This document shows, one piece after another, positions 39,505-48,395 of a stretch of 64,000 nt of DNA. The stretch spans positions 60,647 to 124,646 of the forward strand of contig NZ_KE557280.1 of NCBI RefSeq assembly GCF_000442255.1. Direction: 5' to 3'. The first letter of the stretch is position 1. Every line of letters begins with the position of its first letter. This DNA is from Salipiger mucosus DSM 16094 (GTDB taxonomy: Bacteria; Pseudomonadota; Alphaproteobacteria; Rhodobacterales; Rhodobacteraceae). Under the pieces are notes generated by a model. It ran no database searches. It saw only the letters and a program-made list of their open reading frames with translations, and had not been told where the DNA came from. Position numbers and translations under genes: made by a program.

Positions 39505-40644
39505 TCAGGCCCGCGCCGCCACCGTCTCGCGGATGACGTCCTCGACACGGGCGAGAAGGACGTCGTTGTCGAAGCGCTCGACCGCGGTGCGGCGGGCGGC
39601 CTCGGTCATGGCGCTGCGGTCGGGCATGTCGAGAAGCTGACCGATGCAGCGCGCGAAGCCCGCCTCGTCCCACTCCGGCACCAGCAGGCCGTTCACGCCG
39701 TGCTCGACCGCCTCGGGGATGCCGGCGTGGCGGGTCGAGACCGGGATGCAGCCGGCGGCCAGCGCCTCCTGGATGGCGGTGGGCAGGCCCTCGGTGTTGC
39801 CGTCGCGGGCGGTGACCGAGTGCTGCAGGAAGATCTCGGTCCGGGCCAGATGCGCGCGGACCTCGTCGTGGGGCAGGGCGCCGGCGAAGGTGACCTGGTC
39901 GGCGACGCCAAGCTCGGCCGCAAGGGCCTTGCAGCTGTCGAGCAGGGGGCCGTCGCCGACGACGGTGAGATGCGCCGGGCAGCCCTGCGCGGCCGTCGCG
40001 AAGGCACGCAGGGTGACCTGCGGCGCCTTCTTCTCGACCATGCGGCCGACGGCGAGGAAGGAGCCGGGTTGTTTGTCGCCCGGGCGAAAGCGGCGGATGT
40101 CGACGCCCGAGGGCACCACGTGGGCGTTCGGATGGGTCACGCGGTGGGCCGCGAGGTTGTCGAGCAGGAACTGCGAGACCGAGAAGACGCCGTCGAGACG
40201 CGGCATCATGCGCCGGTACGAGCGCACGCGCTGGCGCGAGCGCAGCGCGCGGCTGGCGTCGGTGCCGCGGAAGTAGGTGAAGACCGGCAGGCCCATGTCC
40301 CGGGCGAGCTTCGCCACCACCAGCGCCTGGGTGCCGAACTCGGCCAGCACGACCTCGACGCCCTCGGCGCGCAGCCAGTCCGCGAGGCGCCGGCGGTTGT
40401 CGCCGAAGGGGAGGCGGCCGGTGCCCTGCGTGAGGGCGTTCCAGCCCATGGCAAACGGCGCGCGCAGTCGGTCGGGCGTGGAGAGCGGCGCGCGGCGTTC
40501 GAAGCGTGGCTTGCCCAGCGGGTCGGTGCCGTTGAAGCGGCCGGTCAGCACGCAGGTGTCGCCGCCGAAGAGGTGCTCGATGTGCCGGTTGATGAAGGTC
40601 TCGCCCGGCACGAAGTAGTCGGAGGTGACGATGCAGGTCTTCAT
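39505..40644 (-). CDS. Glycosyltransferase family 4 protein
   Basis: A 379-residue GT-B fold sugar transferase. The C-terminal nucleotide-sugar domain shows AVGRMVEKKAPQVTLRAFA, VVGDGPLLDSC and the catalytic-type E in DGNTEGLPTAIQEALAAGC. Its start at 40644 begins MKTCIVTSDYFVPGET. It interrupts the valine cluster and has no obvious link to it. Acceptor unknown; surface polysaccharide or glycolipid synthesis is the usual role. Confidence 0.87.
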   Translation of the reverse strand: MKTCIVTSDYFVPGETFINRHIEHLFGGDTCVLTGRFNGTDPLGKPRFERRAPLSTPDRLRAPFAMGWNALTQGTGRLPFGDNRRRLADWLRAEGVEVVLAEFGTQALVVAKLARDMGLPVFTYFRGTDASRALRSRQRVRSYRRMMPRLDGVFSVSQFLLDNLAAHRVTHPNAHVVPSGVDIRRFRPGDKQPGSFLAVGRMVEKKAPQVTLRAFATAAQGCPAHLTVVGDGPLLDSCKALAAELGVADQVTFAGALPHDEVRAHLARTEIFLQHSVTARDGNTEGLPTAIQEALAAGCIPVSTRHAGIPEAVEHGVNGLLVPEWDEAGFARCIGQLLDMPDRSAMTEAARRTAVERFDNDVLLARVEDVIRETVAARA

Positions 40645-40716
40645 GGGCGGCGATGGTCCGGGATGGTTGCGCTGCGGTCTTGTGCCTGCGCGGGCGCCGC
40701 GCCGCAAGGGCGGGGC

Positions 40717-41844
40717 TCAGAGCGCCTCGTGGAACTCCCGCACGAGATGGGCCACCACCGCGCGCATCTGCCCGTCGGCATCGGCGCCGCGCGCCTCGGC
40801 CTCGGCGCGCACGGCGCGCTGGCGGGTGGCGGAATTGCCCGAGGCGACGATGTCGCGGGTGCGCTCCAGCTCGGCCAGGCAGCCCAGCGCCTCGGCGTCT
40901 TGGGCCAGCAGCTCGATGAGTTCCTCGGTCAGTTGCGCCATGGGCTTGATCGCACCGGCGCCGAAGTCGATCAGCCCGCCCTCGAGCCCGTAGCGCTGCG
41001 CGCGCCAGCGGTTCTCGGCGATGAGCACGTTGTCGTAGATCCGCCAGCGCTGGTTGCGGGCGCGCAGGCGCCAGAGCATGCGCATGATGCACTGCGCGAG
41101 CGCGGCGAGTGTCAGGGCGTCCTCGAGCCGGGGTTGCACGTCCATGATGCGGGTCTCGAGCGTCGGGAACCGCGCCGAGGGGCGCATGTCCCACCAGATC
41201 TTGGAGGCGTCCTCGATGATGCCGAGATCGACCAGCACCTGCACCGCGCGGGCATAGTCCTCCCAGTTGGTGAACTGCGGCGGCAGTCCGGTGCGCGGCA
41301 GGTTGTCGAAGATCGAGATGCGGTAGCTGGCGAGCCCGGTGTCCTGTCCGCGCCAGAAGGGCGAGGAGGTCGAGAGCGCCAGCAGGTGCGGCAGGAAGTA
41401 GCCTGCCTGACGCATGAGATCGGCGCGCAGCCGGTCGTCGCCGAGGCCCACGTGGACGTGCATGCCGCAGATCAGCATGCGCCGGACGACGCCCGCGAGA
41501 TCGCGCCGCAGGTCGTTGTAGCGATCCTTGTCGGTGTGGTGCAGCGTCTTCCACTCGGCGAAGGGATGGCAGGAGGCCGCTATGGGGGCGAGGTTGTGCT
41601 CGGCCGCGTGGGTCGCGACCGTCGCGCGCAGGCGCTTGAGGTCCTCGCGCGCAGCGACGATGTCGGGGCAGGGGCGGGTTCCGATCTCGATCTGGCACTG
41701 CAGGTACTCGGGGCTCACCTGGTCGCCGAGATCCGCGACGCAGGCCCGCATCAGCGCCTCGGGCGCCTCGGCGGGCGCGAGGCGGTCGCGGTCGACAAGG
41801 AGGTATTCCTCCTCGATCCCGAGACTGAATTCCGGATCGCTCAT
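40717..41844 (-). CDS. Carboxylate-amine ligase, YbdK family
   Basis: A 375-residue member of the glutamate-cysteine ligase 2 (YbdK/GCS2) family. The N-terminal [13 protein letters not shown] contains the acidic ATP/Mg site typical of the family, and [11 protein letters not shown] lies near residue 130. Members make gamma-glutamyl or similar amide bonds from an acid and an amine; in vitro gamma-glutamylcysteine activity is weak, so the true substrate is uncertain. Confidence 0.88.
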   Translation of the reverse strand: MSDPEFSLGIEEEYLLVDRDRLAPAEAPEALMRACVADLGDQVSPEYLQCQIEIGTRPCPDIVAAREDLKRLRATVATHAAEHNLAPIAASCHPFAEWKTLHHTDKDRYNDLRRDLAGVVRRMLICGMHVHVGLGDDRLRADLMRQAGYFLPHLLALSTSSPFWRGQDTGLASYRISIFDNLPRTGLPPQFTNWEDYARAVQVLVDLGIIEDASKIWWDMRPSARFPTLETRIMDVQPRLEDALTLAALAQCIMRMLWRLRARNQRWRIYDNVLIAENRWRAQRYGLEGGLIDFGAGAIKPMAQLTEELIELLAQDAEALGCLAELERTRDIVASGNSATRQRAVRAEAEARGADADGQMRAVVAHLVREFHEAL

Positions 41845-41920
41845 CCCGGCCTCTCCCGCGCTGTCGCAGGGCCGAGCAAAGCAGAGGTTCGGAGCCACGG
41901 CAAGCCGTGCCGCGGGGATC

Positions 41921-42340
41921 TCAGCCGACGGTCGCCAGCAAGCCCGCGATGGTGTCCTCGGGCTGGTCCAGGAAATCGAGGGCACCCCGCTCGCTTCGGA
42001 AGACGCCCACCTCGAATTCCAACATTTCGGACGAGACCTGCTGGTACATGCGCGCCATGCCGAAGGTGAGGTCCTCGGGCGCCAGCACCGCGTGCTCCGT
42101 GCCCGGCGTCACCTCGATGTCGAGTGCGGCCTTGCGCGAGACCGTTCGCAGTACGTCGTGGAAGTTTTGGTCGATCTCCTGCACAGGTCGCAGATCGGAC
42201 AGAAGCTTCTGGTCGGCCGGGATTGTCCCGTCAGGCCGGGCGTGCTCGAGGCCGGCCACGCAGTCCTCGAGTGTCGTGCGACCGTAAAACCGCTGGTACG
42301 CCAGGTTGCGGTCCCTCAAGATGAAGACCTCGACACCCAT
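41921..42340 (-). CDS. Conserved-looking hypothetical protein
   Basis: A 139-residue soluble protein, [20 protein letters not shown] at the start, with mixed alpha/beta character and an acidic C-terminus. No domain is recognised; the strand-helix pattern could fit a STAS-like fold but this is speculation. Base use resembles the neighbours. It lies between ybdK and mmsA on the same strand, downstream of the mmsA terminator. Confidence 0.62.
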   Translation of the reverse strand: MGVEVFILRDRNLAYQRFYGRTTLEDCVAGLEHARPDGTIPADQKLLSDLRPVQEIDQNFHDVLRTVSRKAALDIEVTPGTEHAVLAPEDLTFGMARMYQQVSSEMLEFEVGVFRSERGALDFLDQPEDTIAGLLATVG

Positions 42341-42452
42341 GGCAACTCCTCTCCGAGCCCCTTTCGGAAACCCTCAGGGATCAGGTGGGGTCTGTAAAGT
42401 CCGCTTCAACCTTCGGGTGCGGGCGAGAGATGCCAAGGCTCCGCCCGGCGCC

Positions 42453-42482
42453 AAAAAAAAGGACCGGCGCCTGGGCCGGTCC
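42453..42482 (-). terminator. Rho-independent terminator of mmsA
   Basis: Read on the minus strand, an 8-bp stem GGACCGGC / GCCGGTCC with a 6-base loop is followed by eight T residues. It sits 30 bp after the mmsA stop codon, so mmsA is transcribed apart from the genes below it. Confidence 0.92.
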
Positions 42483-42511
42483 CTTGTCCTTCTTTGCCCG
42501 GCAAGGCGGGA

Positions 42512-44011
42512 TCAGTCCATCGCCTTGAAGTTGAACTCGCCGCCTTCCTTGATGCCCGAGAACCAGCGCGCCGTGACGGTCTTGGTCTTGGTGTAGAAGC
42601 GGAAGGCGTCGGGGCCGTACTGGTTGAGATCGCCGAAGGCCGACTTCTTCCAGCCGCCGAAGGTGTGGTAGCTCAGCGGCACCGGGATCGGGAAGTTGAT
42701 GCCCACCATGCCCACGTTGACGTTGTGCGCGAAATCGCGCGCGGTGTCGCCGTCGGCGGTGTAGATCGCGGTGCCGTTGCCGTAGGGGTTGTCCACCACC
42801 AGCTCGAGCGCCTCCTCGTAGGAGCCGGCGCGCACCTGCGTCAGCACCGGGCCGAAGATCTCTTCCTTGTAGATGTCCATGTCCGGCGACGCGCGGTCGA
42901 AGAGCGAGGGACCGACGAAAAAGCCGTTCTCGTAGCCCTGAAGCTCGAAGCCGCGGCCGTCGATCACCAGCTCGGCACCCTGATCCACGCCCGAGGCGAT
43001 GAGGCCCTCGATGCGCTGCTTGGCGGCGGCGGTGATGACGGGGCCGTAGTCCACGTCCTCGCCCGCGGTGTAGGGGCCGACCTTGAGTTTCTCGACGCGC
43101 GGCTTGAGCTTCTCGACCAGCCGGTCGGCGGTTTCCTCGCCCACGGGCACGGCCACCGAGATCGCCATGCAGCGCTCGCCCGCAGCGCCGTAGCCGGCGC
43201 CCACAAGTGCGTCGGCCGCCTTGTCGAGGTCGGCGTCGGGCATGATGATCATGTGGTTCTTGGCGCCGCCGAAGCATTGCGCGCGCTTGCCGTTGGTCGC
43301 CGCGCGGCCGTAGATGTATTGCGCGATCGGCGTCGATCCCACAAAGCCCACGGCTTGCACCGTCTCGTTGTCGAGGATCGCGTCAACGACCTCCTTGTCG
43401 CCGTTGACCACCTGCAGCACGCCCTTGGGCAGGCCCGCTTCCTCGGCCAGTTCGGCCAGGCGCAGCGAGGTCGAGGGGCAGCGCTCGGAAGGCTTGAGGA
43501 TCATCGCGTTGCCGCAGGCCAGTGCCGGCGCCATCTTCCACAGCGGGATCATCGCGGGGAAGTTGAAGGGCGTGATGCCCGCCACGACGCCCAGCGGCTG
43601 GCGCATGGAGTAGAGGTCGATGCCGGGGCCGCCGTCGTCGGTGTACTCGCCCTTGAGCATGTGGGGCGCGCCCATGCAGACCTCGACCACCTCGAGCCCG
43701 CGCTGCACGTCACCGCGTCCGTCGGGCAGGGTCTTGCCGTGCTCGCGGCTGACAAGCTCGGCCAGCTCGTCCATGTGCTCGTTGATGAGGGCGCCGAACT
43801 TCATCATCACCCGCGCGCGACGCTGCGGGTTGGTAGCGGCCCAGCCCTTCTGCGCCTCGGCGGCGCTGGCGACGGCGGCGTTCAGTTCCTCGACGGTGGC
43901 GAGCGGCACGCGGCCCTGCACCTCGCCCGTGGCCGGGTTCATGACGTCCGAGAAACGGCCCGATGTCCCCTTGACCCGTGCGCCGTCGATGTAATGCCAG
44001 AGCTCTTCCAT
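42512..44011 (-). CDS. mmsA: CoA-acylating methylmalonate-semialdehyde dehydrogenase
   Basis: A 499-residue aldehyde dehydrogenase that converts methylmalonate semialdehyde to propionyl-CoA at the end of valine and thymine degradation. The catalytic cysteine is C281 in GERCMAIS, which is the MMSDH form of the motif. Family N-terminus LWHYIDGARVKG supports the start at 44011, with AAGGAGG upstream. It is divergent from the lysR-type gene, whose product probably controls it. Confidence 0.95.
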   Translation of the reverse strand: MEELWHYIDGARVKGTSGRFSDVMNPATGEVQGRVPLATVEELNAAVASAAEAQKGWAATNPQRRARVMMKFGALINEHMDELAELVSREHGKTLPDGRGDVQRGLEVVEVCMGAPHMLKGEYTDDGGPGIDLYSMRQPLGVVAGITPFNFPAMIPLWKMAPALACGNAMILKPSERCPSTSLRLAELAEEAGLPKGVLQVVNGDKEVVDAILDNETVQAVGFVGSTPIAQYIYGRAATNGKRAQCFGGAKNHMIIMPDADLDKAADALVGAGYGAAGERCMAISVAVPVGEETADRLVEKLKPRVEKLKVGPYTAGEDVDYGPVITAAAKQRIEGLIASGVDQGAELVIDGRGFELQGYENGFFVGPSLFDRASPDMDIYKEEIFGPVLTQVRAGSYEEALELVVDNPYGNGTAIYTADGDTARDFAHNVNVGMVGINFPIPVPLSYHTFGGWKKSAFGDLNQYGPDAFRFYTKTKTVTARWFSGIKEGGEFNFKAMD

Positions 44012-44080
44012 GATCGATCCTCCTTGGATGATTTGCGGCCACTCTACTCTTGCAAAAATGCCGGTCACAGGGGCAATCTG

Positions 44081-44106
44081 GCAAAAAGGTTTTGCGTGAT
44101 TGCAAA
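44081..44106. promoter_or_regulatory. Candidate LysR-type operator between mmsA and lysR
   Basis: Two overlapping inverted repeats lie in the 105-bp divergent gap: GCAAAA-N3-TTTTGC at 44081-44095 and TTTGC-N6-GCAAA at 44091-44106. A further TTGCAAAAATGC lies at about 44050. The T-rich/A-rich arms and location, about 10 bp before the regulator start, fit autoregulation and mmsA control. Confidence 0.6.
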
Positions 44107-44116
44107 GGGTGACGCC

Positions 44117-45045
44117 ATGCAGGAGCAATGGGACGACCTGCGCGTCTTTCTCGCCGTCGCGCGCGGGAAAGCCTCTCGTCAGCGGGGCGCGTGCTGCGGA
44201 TGGACCCGGCGACCGTGGGCCGCCGCGTGGCGCGGCTCGAGCAGGGGCTGGGCGCGCCGCTTTTCGTCAAGTCGCCGCAGGGCTACGCGCTGACCGAAGC
44301 GGGCGGACGCCTGCTGCGGCACGCCGAGGAGGCCGAGCAGGCGGTCGGCCTCGCGACCGAGGCGGTGCGCGGCCGGGCCGAGGGGCTCTCGGGGCAAATC
44401 CGCATCGGCGCGCCGGACGGGGCCGCGAACTTCCTGCTGCCGCAGGTCTGCGCGGCGATCGCGGCGCAGAATCCCGACCTCGACGTGCAGATCGTGGCGC
44501 TGCCGCGGGTCGTGAACCTCTCGCGGCGTGAGGCCGACATGGCGGTCGCGGTCTCGGCACCCACGGCGGGGCGCCTGGTGGTGCAGAAACTCACCGACTA
44601 CCGGCTGCACCTCGCCGCCTCCGAGGACTACCTCGCGCGGCATGCACCGATCCGGACCCGCGCGGACCTGCAGGGGCATCGCGTCGTCGGCTACATCCCG
44701 GACATGATCTTCGACAAGGAGCTGGATTACCTCGCCGACCTGGGGCTCGAGCGGGTGCGGCTGGCCTCGAACTCGGTCTCGGTGCAGTTTCACTGGCTGC
44801 GGCAGGGGGCGGGCCTTGGAATCGTGCACGACTTCGCGCTGCCCGCCGCGCCCGGCCTGCGCAGGGTGCTGACCGACGAGGTGAGTCTCAGCCGCAGTTT
44901 CTACCTCGTGCGGCACGCCGACGATCGACGGCTCGAGCGGCTCAACCGCTTTGCTGCCGCCCTGGCCGAGGGGTTGCGGCACGAGTTGCAGCGGCTCGAG
45001 GCGCTGGCCGATGGCACGATAACCTCGTCGAAAGGTCTGACTTGA
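44117..45045 (+). pseudogene. LysR family regulator with N-terminal frameshift
   Basis: A LysR-type regulator next to mmsA. It starts MQEQWDDLRVFLAVARG in one frame; after GGG at 44165-44167 the reading frame is lost, and the rest (ESLSSAGRVLRMDPATVGRR onward) continues in another frame to 45045. One G missing from what should be a GGGG tract would explain it. The recognition helix and the C-terminal effector domain are otherwise intact (about 300 residues). The in-frame ATG at 44128 has a poorly spaced ribosome site and would lack helix 1. Either recent inactivation or a sequencing error. Confidence 0.8.
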
Positions 45046-45104
45046 CAGAATGTCGCGGTCTGCGGAACGCTGAAAGCTCAAGTCAGGTGAGGAGGACCAG
45101 ACGC

Positions 45105-45539
45105 ATGCAGGTGCAACAGATTCTGAACGACAAGCCGGTCACGGGCGTCATCACGGTAAAGCCTGGGACCAGCGTGTCGGACGTGGCGAAACTTCTCAGC
45201 GAAAAGCGCATCGGCGGCGTCGTTGTCTCCGAGAACGGCGAGACCGTCGCGGGTATCCTCTCCGAGCGCGACATCGTGCGCGCGCTGGCCGCCAGCGGGG
45301 TGTCCTGCCTCGATGGCACCGCCGAGAGCCTGATGACCAAGGCGGTCGAGGTCTGCGCGCTCGACGAGGACACCGACAAGGTGCTCGCCCGAATGACCAA
45401 CGGCCGGTTCCGTCACATGCCGGTGGTGCGCGACGGGGCGATGATCGGCCTCATCTCGATCGGCGACGTGGTCAAGGCGCAGATATCGGAACTGGCTATG
45501 GAGAAGGATGCCCTTCAGGGCATGATCATGGGATACTGA
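45105..45539 (+). CDS. CBS-pair protein
   Basis: A 144-residue protein made almost wholly of two CBS motifs (about 8-60 and 75-125; GVVVSENGETVAGILSERD and RFRHMPVVRDGAMIGLISIGD). Such stand-alone CBS proteins bind adenine nucleotides and modulate partner proteins. GAGGAGGA lies before the ATG. Unlike the CBS protein near 19 kb it has no membrane anchor. Partner unknown. Confidence 0.88.
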   Translation: MQVQQILNDKPVTGVITVKPGTSVSDVAKLLSEKRIGGVVVSENGETVAGILSERDIVRALAASGVSCLDGTAESLMTKAVEVCALDEDTDKVLARMTNGRFRHMPVVRDGAMIGLISIGDVVKAQISELAMEKDALQGMIMGY

Positions 45540-45560
45540 CCCTTTCGGGTTGCATTCGGT

Positions 45561-45579
45561 AACGCAATATTGTTGCGTT
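45561..45579. promoter_or_regulatory. Inverted repeat upstream of coaD
   Basis: AACGCAA-N5-TTGCGTT, with perfect 7-bp arms, lies in the 149-bp gap between the CBS gene and coaD. It has the form of a dimeric repressor site; the cognate factor is unknown. Confidence 0.45.
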
Positions 45580-45688
45580 TGCCGGACTGCACCCGCCGGC
45601 GCGGGGCCGTGGGGCGGGGCATGTCCGTGTGTCCATCGCTGTCCGGGCCCGTTCCGGCGCATGGACCACTACGGGAGGCCCCATCCCC

Positions 45689-46180
45689 ATGCGCATCGGA
45701 CTCTACCCGGGCACCTTCGATCCCATCACCATCGGTCATATCGACATCATTCGCCGCGCCGCCGCGCTGGTGGATCGGCTGGTGATCGGCGTGGCGATCA
45801 ACCGCGACAAGGGCCCGCTCTTTTCGCTCGAGGAACGGGTCGCGATGATCGAGGCGGAATGCCGCGCACTCTCGGCCGAGACCGGAACCGAGATCGTGGC
45901 GCATCCCTTCGAGAATCTGCTGATCGACTGCGCTCATGACGTGGGCGCGCAGATCATCATCCGCGGCCTGCGGGCCGTGGCGGATTTCGAGTACGAATTC
46001 CAGATGGTGGGGATGAACCGCGCGCTCGACAGCAGCGTCGAGACGGTCTTCCTGATGGCCGAGGCGCGGCACCAGGCGGTCGCCTCGAAACTGGTCAAGG
46101 AGATCGCGCGGCTGAACGGGGACGTGTCGAAATTCGTCACGCCGCCGGTGCGCGAGGCGCTGGAGGCCAAGTTCGGCTGA
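45689..46180 (+). CDS. coaD: Pantetheine-phosphate adenylyltransferase
   Basis: A 163-residue enzyme that transfers AMP to 4'-phosphopantetheine, the penultimate step of coenzyme A synthesis. The nucleotidyltransferase motif is GTFDPITIGHID with the T/HxGH pattern, and the second signature is MAEARHQAVASKLVKEI. The ATG at 45689 gives the standard N-terminus MRIGLYPGTFDP; GGGAGG lies upstream. Confidence 0.96.
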   Translation: MRIGLYPGTFDPITIGHIDIIRRAAALVDRLVIGVAINRDKGPLFSLEERVAMIEAECRALSAETGTEIVAHPFENLLIDCAHDVGAQIIIRGLRAVADFEYEFQMVGMNRALDSSVETVFLMAEARHQAVASKLVKEIARLNGDVSKFVTPPVREALEAKFG

Positions 46181-46197
46181 CCTCCGGCGCCGGCGCG

Positions 46198-46359
46198 TCA
46201 GGCGCCGTAGACCGCGCGGTGCGCGATCCGGTGGGCGTCGGCCCGGTCGAGGTCCAGGTCAAGCGCCACGTCGAGCGGCATGGAGCGCAGCTCGCGCACG
46301 GCACGGTGGTAGCGGGCGCGGCGTTCGATGCGGGTCTTCAGGGTCGAGAACATGGTCAT
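46198..46359 (-). CDS. Small DUF1127-like protein
   Basis: A 53-residue basic/acidic helical protein, MTMFSTLKTRIERRARYHRA at the start and ending DADAHRIAHRAVYGA-like sequence (DRADAHRIAHRAVYGA). The RYHRAVRELRSMP segment resembles the DUF1127 (YjiS-like) motif of small Arg-rich proteins, some of which bind RNA in alphaproteobacteria. AGGAG lies 6 bases before the ATG, which supports real translation. Convergent with coaD. Role unknown. Confidence 0.72.
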   Translation of the reverse strand: MTMFSTLKTRIERRARYHRAVRELRSMPLDVALDLDLDRADAHRIAHRAVYGA

Positions 46360-46428
46360 GTCGTTCTCCTTCGTTCGGGCGCCAGCGTGCGGCGCGGGTG
46401 GTTGCTACGTTTGCGCTAAACCTAGGGA

Positions 46429-46443
46429 TGCTGCGTTGCAGCA
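46429..46443. promoter_or_regulatory. CTGC-N3-GCAG palindrome upstream of the DUF1127-like gene
   Basis: TGCTGC-GTT-GCAGCA lies about 70 bp upstream of the small gene. Its core CTGC-N3-GCAG equals the site reported for PhaR, the polyhydroxyalkanoate-responsive repressor of Rhodobacter and Paracoccus. The match is short, so this is a suggestion only. The rest of the 221-bp gap to gap holds only the gap terminator. Confidence 0.4.
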
Positions 46444-46510
46444 CAATCTCCAAAAACTGGAGCCCGGCCTGCACTCTCTGCATGGCGGATGCAGCGCCCC
46501 GGCCCGAACG

Positions 46511-46542
46511 AAAACGCCCGCCGCGAGGTCCGCGACGGGCGT
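46511..46542 (-). terminator. Terminator of gap
   Basis: On the minus strand a 12-bp stem with one mismatch (ACGCCCGTCGCG / CGCGGCGGGCGT) and a 5-base loop is followed by four T residues, 38 bp after the gap stop codon. Confidence 0.82.
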
Positions 46543-46580
46543 CTGACTGTCTGCGCCGATGTCGGCGCGGGGCAGGGCGA

Positions 46581-47582
46581 TCAGATGAGCTTGCCCATCG
46601 CCACGGCGGTGTCCGACATGCGGTTCGAGAAGCCCCATTCGTTGTCGTACCAGGTCAGGATGCGCACCATGGTGCCGTCCATCACCTTGGTCTGGTCCAT
46701 GTGGAAGACCGAGCTGTGCGAGTCGTGGTTGAAGTCCGTCGAAACGAGTTTCTTGTCGGTGTAGCCGAGGATGCCCTTGAGCGGGCCGTCGGCGGCGGCG
46801 CGGATGGCGTCGTTGATCTCCTCGACCGTGGTCGCCTTCTTGGCCTCGAAGGTCAGGTCGACGACCGAGACATTGGGCGTCGGCACCCGGATCGCCACGC
46901 CGTCGAGCTTGCCGTTGAGCTCGGGCAGGACGAGGCCCACGGCCTTGGCGGCCCCGGTCGAGGTCGGGATCATCGACAGGCCCGCCGCGCGGGCGCGGTA
47001 GAGGTCCTTGTGCATGGTGTCGAGCGTCGGCTGGTCACCGGTGTAGCTGTGGATCGTGGTCATGAAGCCTTTCTCGATGCCCACGGTGTCGTTCAGCACC
47101 TTGGCCACCGGAGAGAGGCAGTTCGTCGTGCACGACGCGTTCGACACCACGATGTCGTCCGAGGTCAGCGAGCCGTCGTTCACGCCGAAGACGATGGTCT
47201 TGTCGGCGTCGGAGCCCGGCGCCGAGATCAGCACGCGGCTCGACCCGTTCTCGAGGTGTGCCTGGCACTTGTCTTTCGAGGTGAAGATGCCGGTGCATTC
47301 CATCACCACGTCCACGTCCGACCAGGGCAGGTCGGCAGGGTTGCGCTCGGCGGTGACCTTCATCTTGCCGCGGCCGACATCGATCCAGTCGTCGCCGGTG
47401 GTCACCTCGGCGGGGAAGCGGCCGTGCACGCTGTCGAACTGCAGCAGGTGGGCGTTGGTCTCGACCGGGCCGAGGTCGTTGATGGCAACCACTTCGATGT
47501 CGGTGCGGCCGGACTCGACGATGGCCCGCAGAACGTTGCGGCCGATACGTCCGAAGCCGTTGATGGCGACCTTGACTGTCAT
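46581..47582 (-). CDS. gap: Glyceraldehyde-3-phosphate dehydrogenase, type I
   Basis: A 333-residue glycolytic/gluconeogenic enzyme. The NAD-binding N-terminus [16 protein letters not shown] and catalytic C151 in [12 protein letters not shown] are intact. INDLGP follows the second beta strand, as in NAD-using forms, though dual specificity cannot be excluded. Own terminator downstream; a small membrane protein gene lies upstream on the same strand. Confidence 0.95.
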   Translation of the reverse strand: MTVKVAINGFGRIGRNVLRAIVESGRTDIEVVAINDLGPVETNAHLLQFDSVHGRFPAEVTTGDDWIDVGRGKMKVTAERNPADLPWSDVDVVMECTGIFTSKDKCQAHLENGSSRVLISAPGSDADKTIVFGVNDGSLTSDDIVVSNASCTTNCLSPVAKVLNDTVGIEKGFMTTIHSYTGDQPTLDTMHKDLYRARAAGLSMIPTSTGAAKAVGLVLPELNGKLDGVAIRVPTPNVSVVDLTFEAKKATTVEEINDAIRAAADGPLKGILGYTDKKLVSTDFNHDSHSSVFHMDQTKVMDGTMVRILTWYDNEWGFSNRMSDTAVAMGKLI

Positions 47583-47670
47583 GAAAATGTCCTCGCTGTC
47601 CGGGGTCTACGGTTGGCAAGACGCAACCACCAAGCTCCGGGCAAGTCAACCGGAAGGCGCCGCTTTCGCG

Positions 47671-47814
47671 TCAACGCCAGAAGGCCATCCAGTCGAGCAG
47701 CACGAAGAGCTTGCGTGCGAGGAACAGCATGTGTTCGTTCCCGAACAGGTAGATGTCCAGCGCGATGGCCGCAATCAGCAGCAGGGCAATCCACAGGGCA
47801 ATCTTGTTCGTCAT
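47671..47814 (-). CDS. Small membrane protein, 47 residues
   Basis: MTNKIALWIALLLIAAIALD begins a 47-residue protein with one TM helix (about 4-24), the loop YLFGNEHML, and a second hydrophobic C-terminal helix (LARKLFVLLDWMAFWR). It is too regular to be chance: the hydrophobic segments and aromatic C-terminus are unbiased by the GC-rich background. It lies 88 bp upstream of gap and 32 bp after the LuxR-type gene. Function unknown. Confidence 0.7.
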   Translation of the reverse strand: MTNKIALWIALLLIAAIALDIYLFGNEHMLFLARKLFVLLDWMAFWR

Positions 47815-47846
47815 GATCGGTGTCATGCCACGGGGCGCGGCGTCTG

Positions 47847-48395
47847 TCACGCCTGCCGCGCGGGCCGGTCGTTCGCGGCCTCCTCCGGCGCGGGGCTGCC
47901 CGCATTCATCAGGTCCTCGATGAAATGCGACAGGAAGGCGCCGCGCCCGGTCACGCCCGCCTTGCGATAGATGGCGTTAAGGTGCGATTTGACCGTCCCC
48001 TCGGCCGAGCCGCGCATCTGCGCGATCTCAGGGATCGACAGGCCCTTGAGCGTGAACATGGCCACGTCCTGTTCCGACGGGGTCAGCCGCCACTGCCGGA
48101 ACTGCGCCTCGGCGATCTCGTGAAAGGCACCTGCTGCCAGCGAAAGCTGCCGCTCGAGGTGTGCCTTGCGCCGGAGCAGCCGCATCAGGTAGCGTACCTC
48201 GACCACCACGGCGGCCACGAGGCTCAGCGCCGCCACCAGTTCCACCATGAAATGCCAGTGCGTGAAGGGCGGCCAGCCGATTTCGACCCCGTCGCTGCCG
48301 ACATCCCACATGAAGAACGCCGCGCAGATGCTCTGCACGGCGATCAGCGCCGCGAGCGGCGCCGATCGTTCGATCTGTCTGGCTCCGTGGATCAT
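47847..48395 (-). CDS. Membrane-anchored LuxR-type regulator
   Basis: A 182-residue protein with two predicted TM helices at the N-terminus (about 14-31 and 48-68), a linker helix (about 72-100), and a C-terminal LuxR-type HTH (about 105-165; LTPSEQDVAMFTLKGLSIPE then AEGTVKSHLNAIYRKAGV). It should bind DNA from the membrane. The start overlaps the cytochrome b561 stop by four bases (ATGA), so PepSY, b561 and this regulator form one operon. Confidence 0.85.
   Translation of the reverse strand: MIHGARQIERSAPLAALIAVQSICAAFFMWDVGSDGVEIGWPPFTHWHFMVELVAALSLVAAVVVEVRYLMRLLRRKAHLERQLSLAAGAFHEIAEAQFRQWRLTPSEQDVAMFTLKGLSIPEIAQMRGSAEGTVKSHLNAIYRKAGVTGRGAFLSHFIEDLMNAGSPAPEEAANDRPARQA

Noticed and set aside
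42494..44293. Plus-strand 599-codon open frame opposite mmsA
   Set aside because: Antisense shadow of mmsA; only its last part, from 44117, is real and belongs to the frameshifted lysR.
46398..47816. Plus-strand 472-codon open frame opposite gap
   Set aside because: Shadow of gap; no ribosome site and no recognisable domain.
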